From contig CM074701.1 in assembly GCA_037367355.1 (NCBI GenBank), positions 1,860,001 through 1,924,000 on the forward strand: a stretch of 64,000 bases of DNA, given 5' to 3'. Position numbers and translations under genes: made by a program. The notes below the pieces were generated by a model that saw only the letters and a program-made list of their open reading frames with translations, was not told where the DNA came from and made no database searches. This DNA is from Neoscytalidium dimidiatum (taxonomy: Eukaryota > Ascomycota > Dothideomycetes > Botryosphaeriales > Botryosphaeriaceae). Below are positions 1 to 11,676 of this stretch, piece after piece. Every line of letters begins with the position of its first letter. Position 1 is the first letter of the stretch.

Positions 1-1825
1 GAAGGTGAGCTGTGACGAGGTGCCGCGCCGGTAGGTTCTCTTTCCACGAGATCTGTGCAGAGTTCGATACTCATTCTTCTTGTCCTTTTTTTTTTTTAAC
101 TTCATCTTCGTCCTCTTAATCCTTTCAGCGGCATCATTGGCGTTCATCGGCGGAATGGTTTTGTTTATTTGGTCGGAGGGCGGGAGTATGATACCTGTGG
201 CATGATATGTGCCCCTTTTCTCAACATTATTCATACTAGGGAGGGTGAATTAGGCACTGTCGGTAGGGCCATGGTTCTTTCGAGGGTGGGGGTTCGTTCA
301 TCTGGATTTCTTCTTTCCACACTGGATGTTTGGTGATAAACCGCACAACTTCGCCAAAAAGATCGCGGGAATTCTATAGGGTTAGCCGACAGATAGACTT
401 GTGATTTCATATGATCATCGCTGGTTCTGTTATTCTTGTTATTGTTCTAAGTTCGTTTTTCGTGAATATTGTGCCATGAAGGGCAAACGCATCATGCGTC
501 AAGATACGCGGAAGGCCATAGGGTCGCGGGACATGGAATTTTCGATATCATTGCAGGCCAAGGAAAAGGGCTCTCATGATATACTAAGCAGGTGACTTCT
601 TGCATCAAGCTCCGTTGTGTTCCAATGTTCTATATTAGTTAAGCAAATCGGTTTCGAAACAGTCTACAGCACCTTTGGCTCACTTTAATTCTGTTTCCGG
701 CGCCCATATGTTGCTACAAGAATCTTTCCCCCGCACTCGAGTAACTTCTTGTCATCCGAAAGTCACGAAGGCTGGCGATTGCCTGGATACTCTGGAAGTT
801 AAGGTCAAACCGACTGACAGCTCTCGCATATCTACCAACTCGTACTAGCTCATATTAGGCTGTGGACTACGGCACAAGTCCTGCACTCTCGTACATGATG
901 ACCCGTTCCCTTTTCCGCCCTTACCCGCCGTCCCCTTGGCTGGGGCCCCCACCTCTGACCCTTAGGAAGATGAATCATACGACGACGCGGTGAAATGGTG
1001 CTATTCTACGACCAGGAATGGAAAAAAAAAAAAAAAAGGAAGTTCCGCCTAATATACCCGCAATCTACGCAAACCCCGCCATTCGTGAAGTTTCGTGTCG
1101 TTGCGGCTGACGCAAGGTGGCTCGAGCATCCTGTTCGTAAACGCCATATACACAGTTCATATCGTCCCGTATATTGACGCAGCATTCATGACTCGGCGCG
1201 CGCACCCCGGTGGTGATCGGCCCGCAAATATAGTGTGTCCATTCTCCGTTATGACTCGGGACGACGGGGATGGAGGATGCTGGCGATCTGCGTTCGATCC
1301 GCCTGATCAGCCGCTGGCAAGGAGGATCCGTTCGAGAAGGATCTTCTCGGGGCGAGGTGGTTTGGGCCTACGCGGACGCAGGCGTACTTTGTAGACTACG
1401 GGACGACTTCGCCCATTGATTGTACAGGGACATAGATGGTCCTGGCGTTGTCTTCTGTTCATCATGTTGACCGCTTGGTGTTTTGATGCGGATTCCCAGT
1501 TGGTAGCTGGTATGATAGCTCTCGCTAGAAACCCAGCCCAATCAATTTACAATCACATTATCCAAGATTCAAGAAATCATGTGGAGGAAGAAGCATCTTG
1601 AAAATATTGAACAGGGCAGCAGAGTGCCGGAACAGTCAACTATGTACACAGAAAACACCCACCAAACGAGGAGGGATCCCAGTGCACTCAACCCTACACG
1701 AGCGCTCCTTCCCTCCCAACAACCTTACTTTTTTCTGCACTTTTTTCTTTTTTCTACCTCTTCATTATCCTCCTTTCCTCAAACCCTCAAAATCACTCCG
1801 TCTATCCCCATACTCCTCAAAAAAC
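1..1825. other. Intergenic region, no gene recognised
   Basis: The short open frames here overlap one another on several strands and show no family resemblance, signal peptide or convincing splice structure. The region has homopolymer runs (T run near 87-97, A run near 1021-1036). The part next to 1825 would hold the 3' UTR of the minus-strand gene that follows. I see no repeat or RNA gene. Confidence 0.5.
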
Positions 1826-3802
1826 TCAAACGTAGACGTACTCAACCGCGCACGGTCCCTCGGGCTCAGCACCGTCGGCCGACTCGCCATCAACTGACGA
1901 GGTCGACTCGGTCTCGGTGTTGGCACCGCTGACGCCAGAGGGGGCCGCGGGCCAGTTGGAGGGCCAGGCGGTGGGCCAGGCGCCGGGGGTGAAGGACGGC
2001 CAGTTGGTGGGCCAGGCGGGCGTGGGCTCCTCAGCGGCACCACCGGCAACCTCGCTAGTAGCCGTGGGAGCGGCGCTCGAGGCGGCGGCGGTGGAGGGAG
2101 CGGCGTCGACCTGCTGGGCGGAGGAAGATGAGCGAGTCTGTGTCAGAAGAGTGGTAGGAGTGGCCTGGGGGGCAGAGGAGGCAGGGGCAGAGACGGGGGC
2201 GGAGGACTCGGCGGCGCCAGCGGCGGCCGAGGACTCAACAGCAGGGGCAGAAGTGCTGGCAACGGGGGCCTGGGTGCTGGCTGGTGAGCTTGCGGCTGAG
2301 GACGCACCTGCGCTGCTGCTGCTAGTGGACTCCGTGGTGGTGTTAGCGCTGCCGTCGAGGGAGATACAGGCGAAGGAGATCTTCTTGGTGGTGGAAGTCG
2401 AGCCACCGTAGCCGACGGCCTGAGAAACGTCCCAGGTGCCCGACACATAGGGCCAGCAGACGCGGCCGTCGCTCATGGTGACCATGTCACCAGCAACAGT
2501 GGTATCCTTGACGCTGAAGGCCTCGCCAACCTTGGCGCCAGTAGCGTCGACCTGCTGGAAGAAGGTGCCGACGAAGTCACCAGTGCAGCCCATGGCAATG
2601 ACGGGGCACTGCGGGTTGGCAGCCTCCTCCCAGGTGACAACGGCGTTGGAGTCGCCGAAGGTGGCGACGTGAGCGTTCTGGCAGTCGTTCTCGCCCTGCT
2701 TGATCCAGTTGACCTGGCTATCACCGTCGGCAGAGCCAACCTCGGAAGTGGCTTGCTGGCCGGCAAGGGTCTTCTTGTCGCTCATGATGGCGATGGCGAT
2801 GTTGCGGTTGTTGGTGCGGTTGGTGACGTGAGTGTAGCCCTCACCCATCCAGTCGTTGGTGGTGACGTCCTTGGCTCCGCGGGAAACCCAGGAGAAGATA
2901 TACTTGGACGTGGTGCCGAAACGGGCGAGGCCGCTGTAGGAGCCAGACATGCCACCCATGGGCTCGCCAGAGCCACCGTTCGTGGTGTTCTCGTTGGAGA
3001 TCTTCTGGCCAGCGGTGGACATGCCGGTAGCACCGGTGTTGAGCCAGATGGCACCCTGGTCCTCAGCGCAGATCGAAGCGAAAGGGGCAGCGTCAGCGGC
3101 CTCGAAAGCAATACCAGTGTTGTGGCTGCATCCCCAGGACATGGTGGCACCGTCGATGGTGGTCAGGGTACCGTCATCCTTGACGTACTCAATGGAGTCA
3201 CCGAAATGGCCGGCGGCATCACCAGAGTAGTCGGTAACAACAAAGTAAGCACCGTACAGACCGGCCTCCTTGGAGTAGACAAGGTCACCGTTCATGTCGG
3301 GGGAAGCAGAAAGGCCGTCGGCCTCGTGAACACCGGGGCCACCGAGCCAGGTCTTCCAGGTCTGCTTGCCGGAGGTGTAGCGGTACAGAACGGGGACAGG
3401 TGTGTCAGACGGGGGAGCATTGGTGGTACCAGATGGCAGAGCCTCGTTCACCAAGACAGCGAAGCCATCATCGTGAGCAACGAGACCACCGGCCTCCTTG
3501 GCACCGGAGATAGTCACAGTGGTGCCAGTGGCAGCGAAGGTCGAGGGGTCGACCTGCTGAACGTGGACGTCGGTCTCGCTGCTGTCCAGGTAGGCAAGGT
3601 AGGCAGACTTGCCATCGGGGGACACAGCGAAGGGAGTCCTGCGGTGGTGGGGAATGTTGGTCCAGTAGGCCTCCTTGACGTAGTTGAAGTCGAAATCGAG
3701 AGCCAAGGTATCGACGTGCTTCGCGAGGTTGGACTCGGTAAGAGCTGCAGTAGTGCTCTGCACAGCAGAGAGCAGCAGGAGAGCGAATGAAGGCACCAGC
3801 AT
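1826..3802 (-). CDS. Secreted Ser/Thr/Ala-rich surface protein with C-terminal Trp-Pro repeats
   Basis: Single-exon ORF of 658 aa from the Met at 3802. The frame extends 26 codons further upstream, but this inner Met is followed at once by a classical signal peptide (hydrophobic LALLLLSA-type core, Ala-rich cleavage zone near residue 20), so I chose it. Residues about 20-500 form a globular part rich in Gly, Asp and Thr with several N-X-T/S sites and phrases such as SPDGKSAYLAYLD that recall beta-propeller blades; this fold is inferred. Residues about 505-600 are a Ser/Thr/Ala/Pro stalk typical of O-glycosylated fungal wall proteins. After it come closely spaced W-P motifs (WPTNWPSF, AWPTAWPSNWP) and an acidic tail ending CAVEYVYV. 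There is no C-terminal hydrophobic segment, so no GPI signal. I do not recognise a named family; the role is probably cell wall or extracellular. Confidence 0.8.
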   Translation of the reverse strand: MLVPSFALLLLSAVQSTTAALTESNLAKHVDTLALDFDFNYVKEAYWTNIPHHRRTPFAVSPDGKSAYLAYLDSSETDVHVQQVDPSTFAATGTTVTISGAKEAGGLVAHDDGFAVLVNEALPSGTTNAPPSDTPVPVLYRYTSGKQTWKTWLGGPGVHEADGLSASPDMNGDLVYSKEAGLYGAYFVVTDYSGDAAGHFGDSIEYVKDDGTLTTIDGATMSWGCSHNTGIAFEAADAAPFASICAEDQGAIWLNTGATGMSTAGQKISNENTTNGGSGEPMGGMSGSYSGLARFGTTSKYIFSWVSRGAKDVTTNDWMGEGYTHVTNRTNNRNIAIAIMSDKKTLAGQQATSEVGSADGDSQVNWIKQGENDCQNAHVATFGDSNAVVTWEEAANPQCPVIAMGCTGDFVGTFFQQVDATGAKVGEAFSVKDTTVAGDMVTMSDGRVCWPYVSGTWDVSQAVGYGGSTSTTKKISFACISLDGSANTTTESTSSSSAGASSAASSPASTQAPVASTSAPAVESSAAAGAAESSAPVSAPASSAPQATPTTLLTQTRSSSSAQQVDAAPSTAAASSAAPTATSEVAGGAAEEPTPAWPTNWPSFTPGAWPTAWPSNWPAAPSGVSGANTETESTSSVDGESADGAEPEGPCAVEYVYV

Positions 3803-5870
3803 GCTGGGCAATGTTTCAAAGAATGACTGTAAAGAATGGATAGCGTGATACGCTGGAAAGGAAGTTGGTGGAGAGGGCAATACAGGCGAGCATAGCTAGC
3901 GTATATGTATCTTGGAAGGAGCTCATATCGCAAAATACGAGGGTCATGTCAAGGCTTGGGGTGCCGGACATTTGCGGCCCCGCGGCGCATGCGCTGGGCG
4001 TGTTTTGTTTTGATGGGGCTCAGCGGAGGTTTGACCAAGGCGGGCGTCGTCCTTACTCGCTTGAAACGGGGCAGGGGCGCGGGGCCGGGAGATCACGTTT
4101 CAAAGACCGCCTTACGGAAACAGAGCGTCAGTGCCCGTGGTCGCGGCGTGTGCTGTCGACGGGGGCTGCCGGCGGCTCGACGTGCCTTGGGTCCAACAGG
4201 TCGACGCGCTGGCCACGGCGTGGGGATAGAGACGCACGAGATCGGGGGGTTGCCATGCCGGTGGGCTGGCGTCAGGCCGTTTCCGCCGCTCGGACAGGTC
4301 GTCAACGCCACCACCTGGAGGGGCTGAGGGGAAGGGCCTGAGTAATTTCCGCAGGCGGCGGTGGAATCAGGAGCAAGACGACATGTCGAGATGGTGGACA
4401 GAGGCGGTGGATGCCGTCGTTGCAATTCGCACCACTCGTATGGCATCCCGAGCGTGCAGCGGCCAGGATCCCCTCGACATCCATCCAGAGCGGTGCTTGA
4501 CGCGGAAGCAAACATCTATTGTGGGCGCGCATAGATCAGAGAGCTTGTCTTGATGGCGTCGCTGCTTCAGCCGCCTGTCAGCCAAGCCTGCCAGCGGTGC
4601 AAGAGCGGGGTTAGTAGCAAACAGATGGCGGCGGGCAGATGGCGACAAGGTGCGGGCGGCAGAGCGGCTCGCATGGTGGTGGTGCACGGGTGAGGTGGAC
4701 TGCAGTTGCAGTTGCAGGAGGTGTTTTGGTGCTGGCGTGCAGCGGGGAATCGCGGCATTGGTTTGTTTGCAGGCAAGTAAGCGACGGAAGACGGATGAGC
4801 GCGGCGACAACGCGAGGCACAGCGAACAGCGAACGGCGAACAGCGAGAGGCCAAGCCAGGCCAGGCCAGTCCCGGTTGCCGCATTTTCGATCAGGGCCGA
4901 CTTTCCGCCAGCGTTGGAGGCCGGCAGCTCAATCCGGTCGGTTGCCGACCGGCTCGGAAGCGAGTCGCCGCTTCCTCTGCAGCAACCGCGACTGCCAGGC
5001 CTGCTTCTCGTGAGAATCTCGGCTGCTCTCGTCCCGCAAGGTGCATCTTCTGTCCTCCGTCTACAAAACCACACCATGCCCGAAAAGAGGGACTGACAAT
5101 CACCGCATCCGATGGGCATGCTGCTGTTGCACCCGCCCCTCGATAGTGCATACTGTCACCACTTCGCCTGCCGCCAGCTCCCGGCTTCCTCTCCCAGTTC
5201 CGCTTCCTCAACCTGAGCCCGCCACTGCCATCACCTCCGACACGCCTGTATATTGCGTCGTTGCATGCCACCGGGAGCACCTGAAGCCATCAAACAAGCT
5301 CAACTTTCCGTTGTTCCCGCATTTCATTTGTCATGGCCATCTCCACGCCCCTGTATAACGGCCCTACTCCTTGTTTCTCTTCCGTCCCACCCGTCTCGGA
5401 TTCGCCCCGACTCCTCTCTCCTGACACGCTCTTCCATTGGACCAAGCGCTCTTTGTCTGATTGCGCAAAGCCGCTATCACCTATTGCACCATTAACGCCG
5501 ATTCAGTTGCCTCTTACGGCACTGCCATCATCGTGTTCAATCTCCACCTCCCACGCTCACTCGCTGTCAGCTTAGTAAACTCATGGTTGAAGCTCAGAAC
5601 TCTCCACTCTATCACTTCGTACTTTCTCGCTCTGCATCGTACTGGCGGTGAAGCCCTGGTTGGTTTCCGACTCGGCCTACTATCCACCTTGATCTCTGGT
5701 GCCTTTTTTTTTTTTTTTTTTTTCAAATCTATTGTGCCGCGCCTCCCTTTCCACTCCCTGGACAGGTCTCTCAAACCAACAAGGGGCTCTTCGCGCAGAG
5801 ATGCCTCTCGCCCAGGCATGCCGTATTCCAATTAATTATACTGACGACTCTCACCTCATCAATTTATCGA
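3803..5870. other. Intergenic region between two minus-strand genes
   Basis: Contains the upstream region of the secreted protein gene and the downstream region of the dehydrogenase gene. Overlapping GC-rich frames on both strands (for example 4367-5119 minus) read as low-complexity Arg/Ser/Pro sequence with no family features. There is a T run near 5705-5723. I see no gene. Confidence 0.5.
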
Positions 5871-7530
5871 TCAGTTCGATGAAGCTCTGTCCCCCGGATA
5901 TTCCAATCTCCTCACCATGTTGCGGTTGCAGCCCTGGATATCTTTGATACCAGCAAGACCCAGACTTTGGTCCAAATCGGCAAGAATACCCTTCATCACA
6001 TCACGTGCCCCTGTCTTGCCCGCGATGCCGAGTCCATACACCCACGGTCTACCGATACAGACAGCCTTTGCTCCCAGAGACAAAGCCTTGATAATATCGA
6101 CCCCAGTTCGGACACCACTGTCGAAAATCACGGTCAACTTGTCTCCGACCGCATCAGCGATCTCGGGCAACATGGTCAAGGACCCAATTGCTCCGTCGAG
6201 CTGACGGCCGCCGTGATTCGAAACGATAATCCCCTGTACACCGGCCTCCACTGCCTTGAGTGCATCGTCAGGGTGTTGAATCCCCTTGAGGATTATTGGG
6301 CCATCCCAGTGTTTCTTTAACGTCTCAACTTCTTCCCCTGCAACCAGTATCAGCATGCTCACACACAGGTGCCGCTGCTACCTCCGTCCAGAAGGACGCT
6401 ATACGGGTGGGTACTCACAGCTGTGTGCCACTCCCGAGAAACAGATCTTCACCCAATCCTGCGCCGCCAGGACAATGTCTTCTTCAACTTCTTTGTCATA
6501 TCTTTCCTTGAACTTTCGCCTAAAGACCGGATCCGAGAAGGCAATGTCACAACCAATACCCTTCACGAATGGCACATAGGCTTGGTCAAGATCCCACGGT
6601 CGCCATGCCATCGCCCACGTATCCAGCGTTACGACAAGTGCAGAGTAGCCGTTGCTCTTGGCACGGGTGAGAAGCTGAACAGTCTCAATCAGTGCTACAT
6701 CTTTGCGCGCTCAGGGTCGAACTCACAGATGCTGTGACATCGTCATCGTGCGGCCAATACAGTTGGTACCACCTCTTTCCCTTTCCGTTCGCCTTTGCAA
6801 CCTCTTCAATTGTCGACGACGCTGCTGTACTCAGAATATAGGGTACTCCGATCTCAGCCGCCATCTGCGCCACACCCGTTTCCCTATCCTCATGGAAGAT
6901 CCCTTGAACACCGACAGGTGAGAAGAGAATTGGAGTCTCGTACTCCTCGCCAAAGAGATTTACTCTGATGTCGCGGCTCGTAGTCGGACGCAGCATGCGA
7001 GGGACGAGCTTTGACACAATGGGCAAGTGTTAGCACTCTACGGCTCTTAGGCTAATCTAGATCCTCAAAACTTTGTTAAGAGGTGTGTTTCCTGAATGTT
7101 TTCAACCAATAGCCCTTAGGCCAGAAATTCAGAGCGATGGTATTGATCCTCCTTCAGAGAATCAGGCTAAGGAGCAACGCGATAGACCCTCCCAATGGAT
7201 ATTCCGACGCCCAGTATAGAGCCATTTGGCAGCAAAGATTATTCAAACCACAATTATAAAACAAATCCGTGGTAGACATTTACTAACCTTCCATGTCCGA
7301 AAAGCAGCTCGGTTCGCGTCCATGGTTGCTCGTTCACCAGCTCCGCCCGCAATGTAGGCATAACTGCGATTACTCATGCTCTGCTTCGCCTGCGCTTCGA
7401 GCTTGTTCGGGTCGGTCGTGACGGTCGGAAAGACATTATGCATCATGCCTTTGGCGTATATCTCATTCTGGAACGCGCCGTATTTGCGCGCTCCGGACGG
7501 CGCAGACGGCACGCCTTGAAAGGAAGCCAT
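5871..7530 (-). CDS. FMN-dependent alpha-hydroxyacid dehydrogenase/oxidase (L-lactate dehydrogenase / lactate oxidase-like)
   Basis: Four-exon model: 7530-7288, 7008-6727, 6674-6419 and 6337-5871, giving 415 aa with phases that join exactly. Introns have GTTAGT or GTGAGT donors and AAG/CAG acceptors; intron 1 is long (279 nt) and intron 2 is 52 nt. The protein is a TIM-barrel flavoenzyme of the FMN_dh family: YAYIAGGAGE near the N terminus (FMN/substrate side), ILSTAASSTIEEV, WYQLYW, LVVTLDTW, the catalytic signature SNHGGRQLD (His about 302, Arg about 305) and the phosphate-binding DSGVRTG (about 333-339). Family enzymes oxidise L-lactate or related 2-hydroxyacids to 2-oxoacids. There is no cytochrome b2 domain, so it is the short, probably cytosolic or peroxisomal form; the extreme C terminus (ASSN) is not a classical PTS1. 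Exact substrate is unknown. Confidence 0.9.
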
Positions 7531-9361
7531 TATTCACTCTTTTTGCGATCGATCGATGGACCATATGATGGGATTGGACAGGAAAAGTGATGAAATGTGG
7601 ACAAATTTTGGAGGGTTTCACGCCGCACTTATGGTGGAGTAAGGTGCACAATTCCGCTGAGGGGTTGGTCGGGCCCGGGATCCGGTAGACGCGGAATTCG
7701 CAGCGAGTATGCTAGTTCGGCTATGCGTGCCTCGGGTCGAATAAGGCCAAAAGACTAGACAACATGGAGAACGAACGCACGATTAGTCAAAAGAAGTCCA
7801 GGCAATTTGATCAATAACGGGATGCGCTCTAGTTAACTTAGATACCCCTAAGGAATGTCATCGTACTTATAGACTGCACGTCAATTCGATGTTCTTGCTA
7901 GTATCGATTCCCTTGTCTTCCTGACCAAGACGACCAAGACCCCGCATAAGCCATCCTAGCAAGTTGCGTACTGCTGCTGGTGACGCATGCGGGGAAGCTT
8001 GAGCCGTGGAAAATGTGAGGCGGGGTAAAAATCAGCTTTCCACTGTCGCTACGAGTACTTCTGGCGCAAGTCTCGAGTAGGTATTGCTCTGTGCCAGCAG
8101 TTGCTGACTCAAAAGTCAAACTCTGCAGCCCCATTTTCTGACATGTCACAATTGCGCTCAGCCCTCGGTCAATGGGCTGTTCGATGACTGAGCTACTGCT
8201 TTCGGTATCATGACCCGCACACGAAAAATTGTCAGCGCGGAACCTATTCCCGCAATGCTTGAATTCGAGGGAGCTGCTCTCTTCATACAACCTAAAAATA
8301 TCTCCGCCATCGTTATCGAGTGCCTCGGCTTCAATATGACTAAAATTCGAAAAGAAGGACTGCAACGTACAACCATAAAGTTGTTGTTCTAATTCAATAG
8401 ATTGTTCCTCAAGGGGCATGTGACTACTCTACTATCCGAATGAGAACTGGACAGACGCTTAACTACTCTTGGATTTACCCGACTAAGCTACCTACAGGGT
8501 AGTGCTGCTCGCCTCCAAACACTATTATGATGTCTGCAACCTCAAATATCGCCGCCTTCCCTGTCAGAACAATACCATTTTCTACGTTCAGCAACGCGAA
8601 AGGTATGCGCTGAGAGTGGATTGAACCTTATGGACGGATGAAAGTCCGGTGAAGTCGATCTCGCGGGACGGTATCCCCAAGTAATCGGTGCTGTCAGAAG
8701 TGGAAATGGGCATCTCTACCAAGGCATCCGGATTGAGGCCGGGTCTCGACCGTGGGCATATCCGGCGTGTGCTAGATTATGTGAGCGATGTAGAGTCCTT
8801 CGAGCAATGAAATGAACAAGGCTGGCAGCCCTTAGCTGGAGCATGGAGCAGTTCCCGGGGATATAAACTGAGTCGCTTTTTGAATTACTGGCTACTGGGG
8901 TAGTCTTTGCGAACAGCTGTTGCTGAACATGCATTCGAGCTCACAGCGTCGATAAAGATCGCCAGCCATGCCCGAGAAAGTAATAGTCTCGACGATGAAT
9001 GCCGAGGCTCGTGGATTCAGAGACTAACGAAGAAAACCCAAAGTGCGGGAATCCGGAAGACGTCTCCGGCTTCGATAGTATATCCGCACGGCAGATTGCT
9101 TGATCTATACCTACGTGGTGGCTTGGGCGACGGCGAGTCTAGTAATATGAAGGCGTGAAGGGTAAGGCGCCGTCCAGAAGGAGAAAAACGGCCGGTCTTG
9201 AGTCCGGCGTCTTGATGCGACGCCGTCCTGATAGCGGCTGGAACACTTGTCGAATACCCGGCGGATAGCTTATCTCAGTTCCGGACTAAGAAAGCCGCTG
9301 AGCTGTACCTTTGTCGCATCGAGATGTCCTTGTGCAGGCCTTGCAATTGATTCGCAGAAAT
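7531..9361. other. Intergenic region, one doubtful ORF
   Basis: No recognisable gene. The only long frame is 7898-8419 on the minus strand (listed separately). The region right of 7530 should contain the promoter of the dehydrogenase gene. Base composition is ordinary and there is no RIP signature. Confidence 0.45.
7898..8419 (-). CDS. Doubtful hypothetical ORF, 173 aa
   Basis: An uninterrupted 173-codon frame with a balanced composition, many Ser, Glu and Phe, and scattered Cys. I recognise no domain, signal peptide or membrane segment. No convincing splice partner was seen upstream or downstream. It may be an orphan gene, a remnant of a decayed gene or chance; the length alone is only weak evidence in DNA near 50% GC. 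Confidence 0.2.
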   Translation of the reverse strand: MPLEEQSIELEQQLYGCTLQSFFSNFSHIEAEALDNDGGDIFRLYEESSSLEFKHCGNRFRADNFSCAGHDTESSSSVIEQPIDRGLSAIVTCQKMGLQSLTFESATAGTEQYLLETCARSTRSDSGKLIFTPPHIFHGSSFPACVTSSSTQLARMAYAGSWSSWSGRQGNRY

Positions 9362-10430
9362 TCATGGCCTCTGCTCAGCATTCACATCAAAGAACACATG
9401 CAACGCTTCACGCTTCTTTCTCAGACACCCAACGCTCTCCTCCTTCATCTCAAAGGCCCTCGCACATCTCCCTGCTAGAGTTGCGCTTTCCTCGTCCCCA
9501 GACTCTTGAAAACGCCCTTCAATTCTCCAAGCCTGCTCTTCCAAAAATCCCATCTCTCCAAACTCCACCCTCCTTTCACCAATCCCGCTTTCCGTACCAA
9601 CGCTCCCAACGCCATTTCCTCTTCATTCCCCAAACTCTCATTTGCCCGGGACGCCATCTCCAACAACCGAATGCCCGCGTGCGCCGTCCACTCCAGCACC
9701 GCAGGCATCATGCCCGCAACTCCCGTTCCTTCTGGGCTACTCAAGAAGTCTCGGGGCATCTCGAATAGGGCACGGAAGAACCAGAGAGCGCTGAGCGCTA
9801 GCCGATCACCATCTGTGCTCTTGCATGCACCCAGGCCGACAAGGACGTGCTGTGGAAGGACGCGAGATTGAGGCGGTGTGTTGGGGTTGTGGTGGTGGGA
9901 GAGGTGAGGGACGTCTTCCATGCAGCGAGCAGGTCGGAGACGAGGAAGGGGAGGTCATTAAAGAGGCGAGCGCCGGTGGATGAGGATGGGGCAGGGAAGA
10001 CGGCATGTTCGATGACGTGAGCCGATGGTGGGGGTTCTGCCGCAGGCATACCAGCAGCCTCCTCGCTCTTCAGCTGTTCATTTCCGCTTTTCGCTGGAAG
10101 GATGCGCGAGACAGGCCCGTACTCACGCGCCGTGAGGACGAGCAGAGCGAGCCGATCCATGGCTGGGTCGTCGGTAGGTGCGACCTTGGCGGCTTGGACG
10201 AAGGGAATACCAGAGATCGTGCAGATACCGTTCGTAGCTCTCGAGAGGGATGACTGAGTTCGTGTAGCTGGAGACAATCGCTTTGATTGTGGACCTGATA
10301 CACTCCCACAGATTCGCCGCTTCCTTCTCGTCCGCGACGGCCATGTCGATTTGCATCCGCACTCTCTGGGAGAAAGTAAATTTGGAATCTTTGAAGGGTG
10401 GAATTTCCGGGGAAGGTTTTAAGACATCCA
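9362..10430 (-). pseudogene. DUF3632-like fungal protein gene broken by frameshifts
   Basis: Reading down from the Met at 10430, the translation begins with MDVLKPSPEIPPF and runs through EAANLWECI and YLHDLWYS. At about 10208 it must change frame to continue as VQAAKVAPTDDPAMDRLALL. It changes again near 9810-9870 (LNLASFHST to GDRLALSALWFFRALFE) and a third time near 9490-9530 (LERWDFWKSRLGEL to a frame ending at 9362). The joined order (HDLWYS, DPAMDRL, RLNLASF, ALWFFRALFE, RWDFWKSR) is what I expect for the DUF3632 family of uncharacterised fungal proteins, about 330 aa. No GT-AG introns of usable size fit the breaks. The first break lies at a CCC run, so sequencing indels are as possible as true decay. 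Function is unknown. Confidence 0.6.
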
Positions 10431-11676
10431 TTATGCTTAGTGTGAGATGAAATGGTTTAGAGATGGAGTAGAGCAAGTAGCATGGCGGTTATGGCACAGT
10501 GTACGAGATCGGTTCCAAAAGTATTGCAACGGCAAGGCGTTGGCGACACGTGAGCAATTCAAGCAATTGTCCGGTCTAAACATAAAGGAAAAAAAAGATC
10601 ATAGCATTCCGTCGAGGTGATTACACTGTGTTTATACGAGCTTTGCTGAATATTAGAATTGCTGCTAAAATGCTTCTGGCCGTTTGCAACTCACTATTCC
10701 AGCGAAAATCGACAAGCCGAGGGGCTCTTTCGGCGCCGACAGTGAACTGTCCGTGCTAATAAAGTGATGGCCGGCGGAAAGGCGCAAAATTAGCATTTGT
10801 TCGGCAGCGCTATGCATGCAGTTTCCCGTAGGTTTAGCCCGTGGTGGCTGCCACGATCGCGCGTTTCTCAGCTGCTGTTCCTACGCCCTCTCGCCTGGCA
10901 TTTCCCTCTCCTTCAGCTGCTCAGCCACTTGCGCTTCGGCCACGCCGCTAGGCTTCCTTACGGCGGCGCAATCGAACAATCTGCCCCCTCGCACCGATAT
11001 TTCGGCAACTCCGCCATCGTTGCATAATTGTACGTGAGACGACACTCCGCGAGCGTTCTGGAGCCGCAATCTGGCGTGCGCCTTGAGGGTCTGGGCTGAA
11101 AGACACAAGACCCGCGAGCGCAGCGGCGAGGCATCTAAGCTCCTTAGATTGGAAACGCAGAAAGTCTGCACTGGACCTGCAGCAGCTGCAGCCACTGAGC
11201 CCGTGCCTAAGCGCCTAGGCCCTCTCCAAGCATGCTATCTCCTTCTCAATTTCAGCCTCAACCCACCTCGGCCCTACTCCGATCCTCTATCGTGACCTCC
11301 TCAGCCCTGATCCTTGCCGTCGGCCTTGAACTGGCATTTCACCCCTCGCTTATGCGTCACGTCTTCCTAATCGGGCTCCCAAGCCCGGCATTTGCCTCTG
11401 CGCTTGCCTCCATTAAATTTAGCAGCTACACATCTGCTAGTTGAAGCTGGCTGTTGAGCCTACAGCTACCGACGCCTTTTGCGCCTCAATCAGTAGAAGT
11501 GCTCAGCGGGTCAAAAGTGTTCGTAAGGCTATGGAATTTTTTTTTTTTTTTTGAAAAAGGACGCTGCGCCCCGCCATGCATTCTTCGCATTCCACGCGAT
11601 CTTCGCACCCTTTTCTCTAATGTCTGCTTGATATATGATCTATACCTTGTCGGTCGTTGATGTTCCACTCTTTGTT
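10431..11676. other. Divergent intergenic region
   Basis: Lies between the minus-strand DUF3632-like gene and the plus-strand hydrolase gene, so it should carry both promoters. It has a T run near 11536-11552. Overlapping short frames (10797-11444) have no family features. No other element seen. Confidence 0.5.

Noticed and set aside
2669..3790. Plus-strand open frame of 373 codons
   Set aside because: It is antisense to the secreted protein gene, is Val/Gly-rich and exists because of the GC-rich third positions of the real gene.
4367..5119. Minus-strand open frame of 250 codons
   Set aside because: Low-complexity Arg/Ser/Pro/Leu composition, no family motif, competing frames of similar length on the plus strand.
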